DNA of 34,480 bases, taken from assembly GCA_012519815.1 (NCBI GenBank), contig JAAYPM010000013.1, forward strand, positions 1 to 34,480, read 5' to 3'. The position numbers and the translations under genes are program-made. Positions within the stretch are counted from its first letter, which is position 1; every line of letters begins with the position of its first letter. Source of the stretch: Bacteroidales bacterium. GTDB taxonomy: Bacteria > Bacteroidota > Bacteroidia > Bacteroidales > UBA1715. The notes beneath the pieces were generated by a model that was given only the letters and a program-made list of their open reading frames with translations, had not been told where the DNA came from and made no database searches. Positions 19,254 through 28,648 of this stretch are shown in pieces.

Positions 19254-21419
19254 ATGTTTACCATACGAATTGAAGATATATTAGAGGCTGCACGTCCTAT
19301 AATTAAAGAACGAGATTTACCGTTTATTATGAGTGCGTATAATTCGCTTGAAACGCAACTCACAAAAGAATATCTTGCAAAACAACTCGAAATTGCAAAA
19401 TCTGCGGTTACTGAAATTGGATTGGGAGGAAAGGCACTTACAAGTATATTTTTATTGCCTTTATACCAAGAACAAAAAATTGCTGATGATACTCTTATAC
19501 AAGAATATGGACAAAAAGTGTATGACATAATTCATGGATTTGTTCGCGTTCAAAAAATTGATACTTCAAAATCTAAATTTCATTCCGAAAATTTTATACG
19601 ACTAATTTTAACACAAGCACATGATGTACGAGTAATTTTAATTCTTTTGGCAGAAAAATTATATGAACTCCGTCATATCGAACAACATACACCTCTTGAA
19701 AAAGACAATTTGTGCGATGAAATAGCATCATTATATGCTCCTTTGGCACACAGACTGGGTTTGTATCAAATTAAAACTGAAATGGAAGAAATGTCAATGA
19801 AATATTTACACAATGACATTTATAAAACAATAGCAAAAAAATTAGCCGAGAAAAAAACAGAGCGAAATAAATATATAGAATCGTTTATTGATCCAATAAA
19901 AAGAGAACTCGATAAGCGAGATATATCATATGATATTAAAGGACGACCAAAATCAATTTTTTCTATTTGGAATAAACTTAAAAAAAGTAATACTGAATTT
20001 GAAAACATCTACGATTTATTTGCAATTCGAATAATAATTGATACTGATTATGAGCAAGAAAAAAACGAATGTTGGAACATTTATTCAATAGTTTCTGATA
20101 TATATCGTCCAAATCCAAAGCGATTAAGAGATTGGATTTCAACACCAAAACCAAGCGGATATGAATCGCTTCACACAACTGTTTTAGGACCAGAAAACAA
20201 ATGGGTTGAAGTGCAAATACGTACAAAACGCATGGACGAAATTGCTGAAAAAGGACATGCTGCACATTGGAAATACAAAGAAGGAACGCGTGCTGAAGGG
20301 GAATTAAATTGGCTTGCAAGTGTGCGACAAATACTTGAAAGTGATTCTAAAACAGAGCTTGAAGAAGATAAAAATTCTCGAATGGAATTATACACCAATG
20401 AGATTTTTGTGTTTACACCAAAAGGTGATTTATGTAAATTACGAACACAATCTACCGTTTTAGATTTTGCATATGAAATACATTCAAATATTGGTAATAG
20501 CTGCTCTGCGGGTAAGGTAAACAACAAAGTTGTTTCTATAAAACATGTATTGCAAAATGGTGATAAAGTAGAAATTTTAACATCAAAACAACAAACACCT
20601 AAGCGTGACTGGCTTTCGTTTGTGCAAACTTCAAAAGCTCGACAATATATTAAAAAATACTTGCGTGATATTCAGTATCAAAATGTTGAAATTGGAAAAG
20701 AAATTCTTATACGGAAATTGCAAAATATTAAAGTGAAATTTGGAGATGATGCTATTCATAAAATTCTGAAACATTGTGGATTTAAACATGCCACACAATT
20801 ATATATTGCAGCTTCAGAAAACAAACTCGATTTTGCAAAAATAAAGACACTTTTTGCTGACACCTTAAAACCAGACATCAACAAAAAGCCCATAACTATT
20901 GACACGCAAGAATTTCAAGAAAAATTAACTTTCAAGAAAAATATTTTAAACGAAACAGAAAACATTCTTATTATTGATGATTTTATTGATTCAATTGATT
21001 ATAAATTAGCAAAATGTTGTAATCCTATAAAAGGAGACGATATTTTTGGATTTGTAAGCGTTGGAGGAGGAATTAAAATTCATAGATTCACCTGCCCGAA
21101 TGCACATAATATGATTGAAAAATATCCATATAGAATTTTAAAAGCACAGTGGACACATACCGTTCGCACGCACGAGTTTCATGTGGGAATTCGTATAATT
21201 GGTGCCGATGAAATATCTATTGTGAGCAATATTACACAAATGCTTTCAGACGATTTAAAAATTCGCATCAGACATTTTAACATTTCATCACGCGATGGGA
21301 ATTTTGAAGGTTTACTATCGCTTATAATAACAGACAGTGCACTTCTTTCAAAAATATTAGATAAAATAATGTCTATTAAAGGTGTGTATAGTGCCGAGCG
21401 ATATGATTCATATCAATAA
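19254..21419 (+). CDS. Long RSH protein (RelA/SpoT family (p)ppGpp synthetase) with degenerate HD hydrolase region
   Basis: Synthetase motifs GRPKSIFSIWNKL, DLFAIRIIID, PKPSGYESLHTTV, VEVQIRT; TGS FVFTPKGDLCKL; Cys-containing region AKCCNPIKGDDIFGFVS; ACT-like C-terminus. Confidence 0.94.
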   Translation: MFTIRIEDILEAARPIIKERDLPFIMSAYNSLETQLTKEYLAKQLEIAKSAVTEIGLGGKALTSIFLLPLYQEQKIADDTLIQEYGQKVYDIIHGFVRVQKIDTSKSKFHSENFIRLILTQAHDVRVILILLAEKLYELRHIEQHTPLEKDNLCDEIASLYAPLAHRLGLYQIKTEMEEMSMKYLHNDIYKTIAKKLAEKKTERNKYIESFIDPIKRELDKRDISYDIKGRPKSIFSIWNKLKKSNTEFENIYDLFAIRIIIDTDYEQEKNECWNIYSIVSDIYRPNPKRLRDWISTPKPSGYESLHTTVLGPENKWVEVQIRTKRMDEIAEKGHAAHWKYKEGTRAEGELNWLASVRQILESDSKTELEEDKNSRMELYTNEIFVFTPKGDLCKLRTQSTVLDFAYEIHSNIGNSCSAGKVNNKVVSIKHVLQNGDKVEILTSKQQTPKRDWLSFVQTSKARQYIKKYLRDIQYQNVEIGKEILIRKLQNIKVKFGDDAIHKILKHCGFKHATQLYIAASENKLDFAKIKTLFADTLKPDINKKPITIDTQEFQEKLTFKKNILNETENILIIDDFIDSIDYKLAKCCNPIKGDDIFGFVSVGGGIKIHRFTCPNAHNMIEKYPYRILKAQWTHTVRTHEFHVGIRIIGADEISIVSNITQMLSDDLKIRIRHFNISSRDGNFEGLLSLIITDSALLSKILDKIMSIKGVYSAERYDSYQ

Positions 21420-21433
21420 TGAAATAAATTATA

Positions 21434-24040
21434 TCAAAATTCAATTCCAATAATAATTACATCGTCAATTTGAGCTCGATCTCCTTTCCATTCGTCAAAT
21501 ACTTTGCTTAGTTCTGTATGTTGTTCTGCAATTGGCAGTGCTGATGTTTGTTGCAACAAATTGTATAATCGGCCCGATGTGTATCGCTCATCATTTTCTC
21601 CACCAAATTGATCAATAAAACCATCGCTACATAAAAAAACACGCATGCCCGCCTGTACAGTAATTGCAGTTTGAGAAAATGAAAGATTTTGTTCTTTTTT
21701 TATACTATGCATACCTCCAATAGAAAACGGTGAAAGTGCATATGTTGTATATATATTATTTTCTACTACCACTAATTTTTGCCCAGCTCCAGCAAATATA
21801 ATTTCATTATCTTTTTTTGAATAACGCAGCAACGAAATATCCATACCATCTTCTTGCTTGTTATTTTCGTCGTATTGTTTTAAGGTTTGAATAATTTCGT
21901 AATCAAGCCTATTTAAAATAGCTTCGGGTTCGTATATATGCAATTCATTTACTATTTGATTAAGCAAAGTATTGCCAATCATACTCATAAAAGCTCCCGG
22001 AATGCCATGTCCTGTACAATCTATTGCCGCTATAAATGTATAATTACTTTGTTCGGCAAACCAGTAAAAATCACCACTCACAACATCGCGTGGCAAATAA
22101 AAAATAAAATGCGAATTAAATGTTTCTTTAATAGTTTTATGTGTGGGTAAAATTGCCTGTTGAATGCGTGTTGCATAATTAATACTATCGGTAAGTTTTT
22201 GCGTTTTTTCTTGTAATAATATATGGGTAGATTCAAGTTGTAAATATGTATTTTCTAATTCTTTTCTATTTTGAGAAAGCAAATTATACGCCCGTTTTTT
22301 TTGATTAAATTGACGATAGAGCAAGATTGAAAAACCTAAAATAAGTAATGCAACTATAATTACAATTATTAAATATAATTGTTGTTGTGCTATTTTTGAT
22401 TGTTCTTCACGAAGCTTTAATTCCTGATTTTCATTTACTTTTTCAAGTAATTTAATGTTTGATTCAAATTCGAGTTCTGTAATTCGTTGTATATTTTTAT
22501 CGTGGGCGAGTGTGTCTTTTATAGCGTTATGCAATTCAAAAAAACGAAGACTTTTTGCAAATCCCCCTTGTGATTTATAGAGTTGGTATAATTTGTAACT
22601 AATACTTTCTATAAGCACTTTTTCGTGTGTTGTTTGTGCCAAATCCAATGCTGTTTCGTAATAATGTATTGCATCAATTTCGAGATTTTGCTTTTCAAAC
22701 ATTTCTGCCATATTACTACGTGTGTATGCCATTCCTTTAGTGTCAAGAAGCTGTTCTTGAATGGTATATGCTTGTATATATTGTTTATACGCTTCGTGAA
22801 ATTTTAATTGTTCACGACATAAATTTCCTATATAGGTGTACACCCGCGCTTGTGCTTTTTTGTTTAATAAATCTGTATATATTGCATTTGCTTTCGAGTA
22901 ATATTCGTATGCCTGCTCATATAAAAGAGTATCTTTATATACTATACCTAAACGCTCATAAAGTGTGGCAACATCTGCTTTATTGCCAATTTCAATTTGC
23001 ATTGTTAATGCTTGTGTGTAAAAATCTATAGCGTGCGAATATAATTTTTGATTTTTATATAAACCTGCTATTGCCGAAAGTGTAAGTGCCTCTGCTACTT
23101 TATTTTCGGTTTGTTTTCGTAATTCTAATGCAATAGAATAATATTTAAGTCCTTCTTTAAAATTACCTAAATCTCTGTGTACGGTTGCTATATTAAATTG
23201 AGATGCAGCTATATCATTTTTATTACCTAACTGCATACGAATTTCAAGTGCTTTTGAATAATATTCTTGTGCTTTATCATAAATTTTTAAGTGAAAATAA
23301 AAGTTGCCTATATTATGATATGTGTTAGCTATACTTTGTTGATTTCCTATACTTTTTTGTATTTCTAATGCTTGGGTATATGCCGTAATAGCATTATCAT
23401 ATTCTAATAAATTTCTATGTGCATCTCCAATATTATTAAGTATTGCGGCAATTGCATTTTTATCGTCTAAACGTTGACGAATTTCAAGTGAAAAGTAATA
23501 ATGTGTTAATGCATGTGAAAATTTACGCATATAAAAATACACATTACCAATATTATTATAACTTATGGCAACTGCATTACGATTTCCAAGTGTTTCTTTT
23601 AATTTGAGCGATTTTTTATGAAACACTAATGCGGAATCATATAATCCTATGTCTTTAAATAAAATGCCAGTATTATCAAATATTTTCGTCTGCATTTCTA
23701 AACTGTATGCAATATGCGAGGCTTTATTATAATAATATTGTGCCGAATCGTATTCGGAAGTTTTATGAAAAAACACAGCAATATCAAAATAACTGTTTGA
23801 AAGAATATCTTTGTTTGGATGATTTAATGCAATTTCTTGTGCGTTTTGTGCGTATGCTAATGCTTGTTGAGGTGATTGATTAAACGATGCGTATGCTAAT
23901 TTTCCTAAAAGGTCAATTTTTACACTGTCATTTCGTGTTTTTTTTAGTATATTTAAAAGACTATCAGTGGTTTTGGTGTTTTGCGAATAACTTTGAACGA
24001 CACCTAAAAACATGAAGAAAATAATGAAAAAAATGCGCAT
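21434..24040 (-). CDS. TPR-repeat protein with C-terminal SpoIIE/PP2C-type phosphatase domain
   Basis: Signal peptide MRIFFIIFFMFLGVVQSYSQ, many TPR units (AISYNNIGNVYFYMRKFSHALTHYYFSLEI), TM LYLIIVIIVALLILGFSILLY, then SGDFYWFAE...AAIDCTGHGIPGAFMSMIG...FLCSDGFIDQ. Confidence 0.93.
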   Translation of the reverse strand: MRIFFIIFFMFLGVVQSYSQNTKTTDSLLNILKKTRNDSVKIDLLGKLAYASFNQSPQQALAYAQNAQEIALNHPNKDILSNSYFDIAVFFHKTSEYDSAQYYYNKASHIAYSLEMQTKIFDNTGILFKDIGLYDSALVFHKKSLKLKETLGNRNAVAISYNNIGNVYFYMRKFSHALTHYYFSLEIRQRLDDKNAIAAILNNIGDAHRNLLEYDNAITAYTQALEIQKSIGNQQSIANTYHNIGNFYFHLKIYDKAQEYYSKALEIRMQLGNKNDIAASQFNIATVHRDLGNFKEGLKYYSIALELRKQTENKVAEALTLSAIAGLYKNQKLYSHAIDFYTQALTMQIEIGNKADVATLYERLGIVYKDTLLYEQAYEYYSKANAIYTDLLNKKAQARVYTYIGNLCREQLKFHEAYKQYIQAYTIQEQLLDTKGMAYTRSNMAEMFEKQNLEIDAIHYYETALDLAQTTHEKVLIESISYKLYQLYKSQGGFAKSLRFFELHNAIKDTLAHDKNIQRITELEFESNIKLLEKVNENQELKLREEQSKIAQQQLYLIIVIIVALLILGFSILLYRQFNQKKRAYNLLSQNRKELENTYLQLESTHILLQEKTQKLTDSINYATRIQQAILPTHKTIKETFNSHFIFYLPRDVVSGDFYWFAEQSNYTFIAAIDCTGHGIPGAFMSMIGNTLLNQIVNELHIYEPEAILNRLDYEIIQTLKQYDENNKQEDGMDISLLRYSKKDNEIIFAGAGQKLVVVENNIYTTYALSPFSIGGMHSIKKEQNLSFSQTAITVQAGMRVFLCSDGFIDQFGGENDERYTSGRLYNLLQQTSALPIAEQHTELSKVFDEWKGDRAQIDDVIIIGIEF

Positions 24041-24071
24041 AAAATTTATTTTTATATAGATGGCAAGGTAC

Positions 24072-24098
24072 AAAAAAAGACAAAAAAATTGTCTGTAC
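24072..24098 (-). terminator. Rho-independent terminator-like hairpin downstream of the 24104-24979 gene
   Basis: On the minus strand: AGACAA-TTTTT-TTGTCT followed by TTTTTTT. Confidence 0.55.
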
Positions 24099-24103
24099 TA
24101 TAA

Positions 24104-24979
24104 TTATTGACGTTTGACTTTAATAAAATCAGGATTTATACGTATGCCGTATCCAAATTCGAGCATGTGCACATACAGTTTATGCGTGGGGGCATATCCG
24201 CAGTTATATGATAAAAAACTATAAAAACCACGAATCAAAAATCGTTGTGCTTCTAATGAAATCCCTGCTATATTGCTATTTATTTCGGGCGTATTAAATG
24301 TTCCTCCCCAAAAAGAATTTCGAACGCGTGGTTCAAGAGCAAAATGTCCCATAAATGCACCGAGAGACAACCCAAATTGTTCTCGCACTATTGTGTGAAC
24401 CCCAAATTCGGCACGAAGAACCGAAAATTTCTGTTTTCGTGAAAACTGTGAACCTTTCATGTAAAATGACATGTTTGTTGCTACATATTGATCAATTCTA
24501 AATTCAAAAGCACCTATGCCCATTTGACTTGCAGGATTACTTATAAATGAATAGAAAGAAGGGCATTGAATCGAAAAAACAGTTGAACCTACTCGTGGTT
24601 TTCGCCATCTTGAAACTATTTCGTTTTTAGAAAAATCAAGAAATAATGGTTGATTATAGGTAGTTACCTTAGGAGTAAACGGGTCAACTAAATATCCAAT
24701 ACCATAAATTGTATAATTATATAAATATACTGGAGAAATTATGGGACGAAGAAACACTGTGTCTGTTTTTTCTTCATGAGAAACATATATGGTATCGCCA
24801 TTATATGAACGAGGAACTTCTATATGAGCTGGACACTTATATGTGCTATCTTTATATGTTGCGTATGTATTTTCTTGCGTTGCATATACATATATTTTCT
24901 TTGTAGGCATATTCAATATTGTAGTGCAAGAACTTGCTATACAGAGTAAAACAATAAAAAACAATAATTTGTGATGCAT
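24104..24979 (-). CDS. Bacteroidetes lipoprotein of unknown function
   Basis: Signal peptide with lipobox CIASSC; beta-rich C-terminal part possibly outer-membrane associated. Confidence 0.7.
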   Translation of the reverse strand: MHHKLLFFIVLLCIASSCTTILNMPTKKIYVYATQENTYATYKDSTYKCPAHIEVPRSYNGDTIYVSHEEKTDTVFLRPIISPVYLYNYTIYGIGYLVDPFTPKVTTYNQPLFLDFSKNEIVSRWRKPRVGSTVFSIQCPSFYSFISNPASQMGIGAFEFRIDQYVATNMSFYMKGSQFSRKQKFSVLRAEFGVHTIVREQFGLSLGAFMGHFALEPRVRNSFWGGTFNTPEINSNIAGISLEAQRFLIRGFYSFLSYNCGYAPTHKLYVHMLEFGYGIRINPDFIKVKRQ

Positions 24980-25116
24980 GTTGTATAATTTAATTTTTCA
25001 AAATTACATAATTTTCAAATATTGCGAAATAAGTCGGTGTGTTTTATTTTCTATTCTCTATTTTATATGATTTTTTTAATACTGTCTGAGAGATTTAAAA
25101 TCTCAACAAAAAGTAG

Positions 25117-25124
25117 TAATTTTG
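25117..25124 (+). promoter_or_regulatory. Candidate -7 element TAATTTTG upstream of the rfaE1-like gene
   Basis: Matches TAnnTTTG and overlaps the TTG the ORF track used as start; ATG at 25143. Confidence 0.4.
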
Positions 25125-25142
25125 AAGGATAAAAAATATGAT

Positions 25143-26117
25143 ATGAATTATTCCGCTCTATTTGATTCTCTTTCGTCAAAATCTATTATGGTTATAGGTG
25201 ATGTAATGTTGGATTCTTATATTTGGGGCACTGTTGATAGAATTTCGCCCGAAGCTCCTGTACCTGTTGTAAAAACCAAACGGACCGAACACCGATTAGG
25301 TGGTGCGGCAAATGTTGCAAAAAACTTGGTGGCACTCGGAATAAAACCTTTGTTGTTTTCTGTAATAGGTGCTGATGAAGCGGGAAAAAATTTATGTGCT
25401 GTTCTTGAAAAACACGCAATATCTCAAACATCTTTGCTTACAACTTCAAATCGTGTAACCACAGTAAAAACACGAATAATGAGCGGAAATCATCAAATGC
25501 TTCGTCTCGATACTGAACAAACCGATGATTTGTCAGATGATTTGGAGCAAGAATTATATACCAAAATCACAGAGTGCATTACACACAAACAAGTTTCTGC
25601 AATTATTTTGCAAGATTATAATAAAGGTGTATTAACTGCTTCAAGCATAACAAACATTATTGATATGGCAAAAAAACATGCTATACCTGTTTTTGTAGAT
25701 CCTAAAAAAGACAATTTTACTGTGTATTCGAATCTTGCATTATTTAAACCAAATTTTAAAGAGTTTTGTGAGGGAGTTGGTGTTTCTTGTGATAAAAATG
25801 ATAGTGTTGCTTTATATAATTTTGCTCGTGAATACATGCAATCGCATGCAATTGAACGACTAATGATAACACTTTCTGAACATGGGATTTTTATTGCAAA
25901 TAAGTCTTCAGAATATATTCACCTGCCTACGCAAGTTCGTCAAGTTGCCGATGTTTCTGGAGCTGGCGATACGGTAATTAGTGTTGCTGCTGCGTGTATT
26001 GTGGCGGGTTTGCCCGATGTTGAAGTGGCACGAATTTCAAATATTGCTGCCGGATTAGCATGTGAAATGTTAGGGGTGGTTTCTATTACAAAAGAACAAT
26101 TACTTAAACATATATAA
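25143..26117 (+). CDS. rfaE1: D-glycero-beta-D-manno-heptose-7-phosphate kinase (RfaE1-like, PfkB/ribokinase fold)
   Basis: VIGDVMLDSYIWGTVDRISPEAPVPVVKTKRTEHRLGGAANVAKNL; VADVSGAGDTVISVAAACIVAG. Start set to ATG 25143 (MNYSALFDSL). Confidence 0.9.
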   Translation: MNYSALFDSLSSKSIMVIGDVMLDSYIWGTVDRISPEAPVPVVKTKRTEHRLGGAANVAKNLVALGIKPLLFSVIGADEAGKNLCAVLEKHAISQTSLLTTSNRVTTVKTRIMSGNHQMLRLDTEQTDDLSDDLEQELYTKITECITHKQVSAIILQDYNKGVLTASSITNIIDMAKKHAIPVFVDPKKDNFTVYSNLALFKPNFKEFCEGVGVSCDKNDSVALYNFAREYMQSHAIERLMITLSEHGIFIANKSSEYIHLPTQVRQVADVSGAGDTVISVAAACIVAGLPDVEVARISNIAAGLACEMLGVVSITKEQLLKHI

Positions 26118-26121
26118 TTTT

Positions 26122-27273
26122 ATGGCATTAATTCTTGTTGTTGACGATGAACGAGCGATACGAAACTCTTTAAAAGATATTCTTGAATTTGAATCATATA
26201 CCGTGTTGCTTGCCGAAAATGGTAAAAACGCATTAGAACTACTTCAAAATAATAAAGTTGATTTAGTTTTTTCTGATATTAAAATGCCCGAAATGGACGG
26301 CATTGAATTTCTTAAATTAGCTACAGAAATACGCGGAGACATTCCTATTGTTATGATTTCTGGGCACGGAACTATTGATATTGCTGTCGATGCTATTAAA
26401 CATGGTGCGTTTGATTTTATTGCTAAACCGCTCGATTTAAACCGAATCTTAATTACGGTTAAAAATGCTCTTGAAAAAACAGAGCTTGTGCAGGAAACAA
26501 CAAAATTGAGAAAAAAAATATTGTCAAAATACGAAATGATAGGTGAATCATCATCTATGTTGAATATTAAAAATATAATTGCAAAAGTGGCTCCAACTGA
26601 TGCCCGAATTTTAATAACTGGTCCAAATGGTGCAGGGAAAGAACTTGTGGCACGTGCTGTTTATGAACAGAGTACGCGAAAATCAGCCCCGTTTGTTGAG
26701 GTTAATTGTGCTGCAATTCCTTCAGAATTAATAGAAAGTGAGTTGTTTGGACACGAAAAAGGTGCTTTTACATCGGCAATTAAGCAACGCATAGGAAAAT
26801 TTGAACAAGCAAACGAAGGAACTATTTTTTTAGATGAAATTGGAGATATGAGTCTTTCTGCTCAAGCAAAAGTGTTGCGTGTGCTTCAGGAACGTAAAAT
26901 ATCGCGTGTGGGAAGCGATAAAGATATAGTGGTAAATGTGCGCGTGCTTGCAGCAACCAATAAAGACTTGCGTAAAGAAATTGCTGAAAAACGATTTCGT
27001 GAAGATTTATATCATCGCTTGAGTGTAATTCTTATTGATGTGCCTCCGCTTTCTGAACGAATTTCTGATATTCCACTCTTAATAGAGCATTTTGTTACCG
27101 ATTTGTGTAAAAATATGGGAATCCCTAAAAAAGTATTATCTAAAGATGCAATCAAAAAACTCCAAAGCCTACCATGGACGGGAAATATTCGTGAATTACG
27201 TAACGTAATAGAAAGATTGTTAATACTTTCGGGCAAAGAAATTACGGTAAAAGATGTTGAATTATACACATAA
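26122..27273 (+). CDS. Sigma-54-dependent response regulator (receiver + AAA+), no C-terminal HTH
   Basis: VVDDERAIRNSL...VFSDIKMPEMDGIE; AAA+ GPNGAGKELVARAVYEQS, GHEKGAFTSAIKQRIGKFEQANEGTIFLDEIGDMSL; ends ...NIRELRNVIERLLILSGKEITVKDVELYT. Confidence 0.93.
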   Translation: MALILVVDDERAIRNSLKDILEFESYTVLLAENGKNALELLQNNKVDLVFSDIKMPEMDGIEFLKLATEIRGDIPIVMISGHGTIDIAVDAIKHGAFDFIAKPLDLNRILITVKNALEKTELVQETTKLRKKILSKYEMIGESSSMLNIKNIIAKVAPTDARILITGPNGAGKELVARAVYEQSTRKSAPFVEVNCAAIPSELIESELFGHEKGAFTSAIKQRIGKFEQANEGTIFLDEIGDMSLSAQAKVLRVLQERKISRVGSDKDIVVNVRVLAATNKDLRKEIAEKRFREDLYHRLSVILIDVPPLSERISDIPLLIEHFVTDLCKNMGIPKKVLSKDAIKKLQSLPWTGNIRELRNVIERLLILSGKEITVKDVELYT

Positions 27274-27274
27274 A

Positions 27275-27976
27275 TTAGGCAAAAACCATTTGAAGTACTT
27301 CAATTGATTTGATAGTTTTAAACGATGCAACATGTATGCGATAATAATCAATAAGCGATGCTAAAAACAGAGCACGTTCTGGTTTATTAAGTTTTATTTC
27401 TGTTGATGCATCTGCTAATATATTATGAAAAACCTCACTTGTTTTCACACAAAGACAATAGTCTGTTTTACAAGCACAAAATCTTCCAGTTTGTATATCA
27501 AAGAATAAATCCTGTGTATTCCATGTGTTTTCGGGCAACACTCCAAAATAAGGCATAAGTTGTATTAATATTCGTATATGAATATCACGCACATTACTAC
27601 TATTATTTAATAAGGAAACTGCTGAAGATAAACACTTAAATAATGCTGGATTTGCTTCTTCGGAATGTATGATTTTGTGCAAAAATTCTCCTAAAAATTG
27701 TGCAACGCTTGCTTTATATATATCAGAATATATATTTACATGAATAGTGGCAAATTCAATTTTTGAGAGTCTCGAAATAGTTGTATTGTGTTTTTTATAT
27801 GCAACAATATTTACATGTGAAAGACTCTGAAAATACGCTGTTTTTGAAAGTTTTCCACGAACATTGTTCATAATGTATGAGCCTATGCCAAATTTTTCTG
27901 TGTATATGTGAGCAATAATGCTTGAATCAGAATATTTTATGCTGTGTAATACTATCCCTTCGGTTGAAACAATCAT
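27275..27976 (-). CDS. recO: DNA repair protein RecO
   Basis: TEGIVLHSIKYSDSSIIAHIYTEKFGIGSYIMNNVRGKLSK and Cys-containing region CACKTDYCLC. Confidence 0.9.
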   Translation of the reverse strand: MIVSTEGIVLHSIKYSDSSIIAHIYTEKFGIGSYIMNNVRGKLSKTAYFQSLSHVNIVAYKKHNTTISRLSKIEFATIHVNIYSDIYKASVAQFLGEFLHKIIHSEEANPALFKCLSSAVSLLNNSSNVRDIHIRILIQLMPYFGVLPENTWNTQDLFFDIQTGRFCACKTDYCLCVKTSEVFHNILADASTEIKLNKPERALFLASLIDYYRIHVASFKTIKSIEVLQMVFA

Positions 27977-28578
27977 ACCCTCTGTTTTTCTATCATTTCA
28001 AATTGACGTACTCCTTCAGGATTTGCAATTCTATATAAAAAAATCTTTAATATTTCATTAAGTAAATTTTCTGATGTAAATGATTGCTCTTTTGGATTTT
28101 CGATGAGCGTGCTTAATTGCGAAAAAATATAAGACGCAATATTTATATCAATATCTTTTTTATATATGTTTTGTGCCTGTCCAAGCGTAATATTTTTTGT
28201 AATAAGATTTTGTGCTTGTTCAATAACTTTTTCTTGCATCGCTATGTATATATGCGGATAGGTTGTTTGCAAATCATATGTAATAGCGGGCGTTAATAAT
28301 GATTTTTGTGCAACGATAAACGCTTGTATGTCAAATAAAAAATCAATGGCATTTTCATGTTTTTTATATGATGCAATAGAATAATCGTCAAACAAAAGTG
28401 GCGAAAACTCTAAAAATAATATTTCAAGAAGATGTTCTTTATTTTTGAAATATTTATACAGCGTTTTTTTTGAAATTTTCATAGAGGAACTCAAATCGTC
28501 CATAGAAACACTTTTAATTCCGTATTCGCGGAATATCTGTAACGATTGTGTTAAAATTGTATGTACTTTTGCATTCAT
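27973..28578 (-). CDS. TetR/AcrR-family transcriptional regulator
   Basis: N-terminal HTH: ILTQSLQIFREYGIKSVSMDDLSSSMKISKKTLYKYFKNKEHLLEILF. Overlaps the recO start by 4 nt. Confidence 0.92.
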   Translation of the reverse strand: MNAKVHTILTQSLQIFREYGIKSVSMDDLSSSMKISKKTLYKYFKNKEHLLEILFLEFSPLLFDDYSIASYKKHENAIDFLFDIQAFIVAQKSLLTPAITYDLQTTYPHIYIAMQEKVIEQAQNLITKNITLGQAQNIYKKDIDINIASYIFSQLSTLIENPKEQSFTSENLLNEILKIFLYRIANPEGVRQFEMIEKQRV

Positions 28579-28582
28579 TGGT

Positions 28583-28590
28583 CAAATATA
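28583..28590 (-). promoter_or_regulatory. Candidate -7 element TATATTTG for the tetR-recO transcript
   Basis: Plus strand CAAATATA directly upstream of the TetR ATG; implies a very short leader. Confidence 0.4.
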
Positions 28591-28648
28591 CAAAATTTTA
28601 GGCATTAAAGTTGTTAAAAAAACATGTGTAATACTTAAAAATAAAAAA

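Noticed and set aside
25122-25142. TTG start for the rfaE1-like gene given in the ORF track
   Set aside because: Overlaps a promoter-like TAATTTTG; the ATG at 25143 gives the normal family N-terminus.
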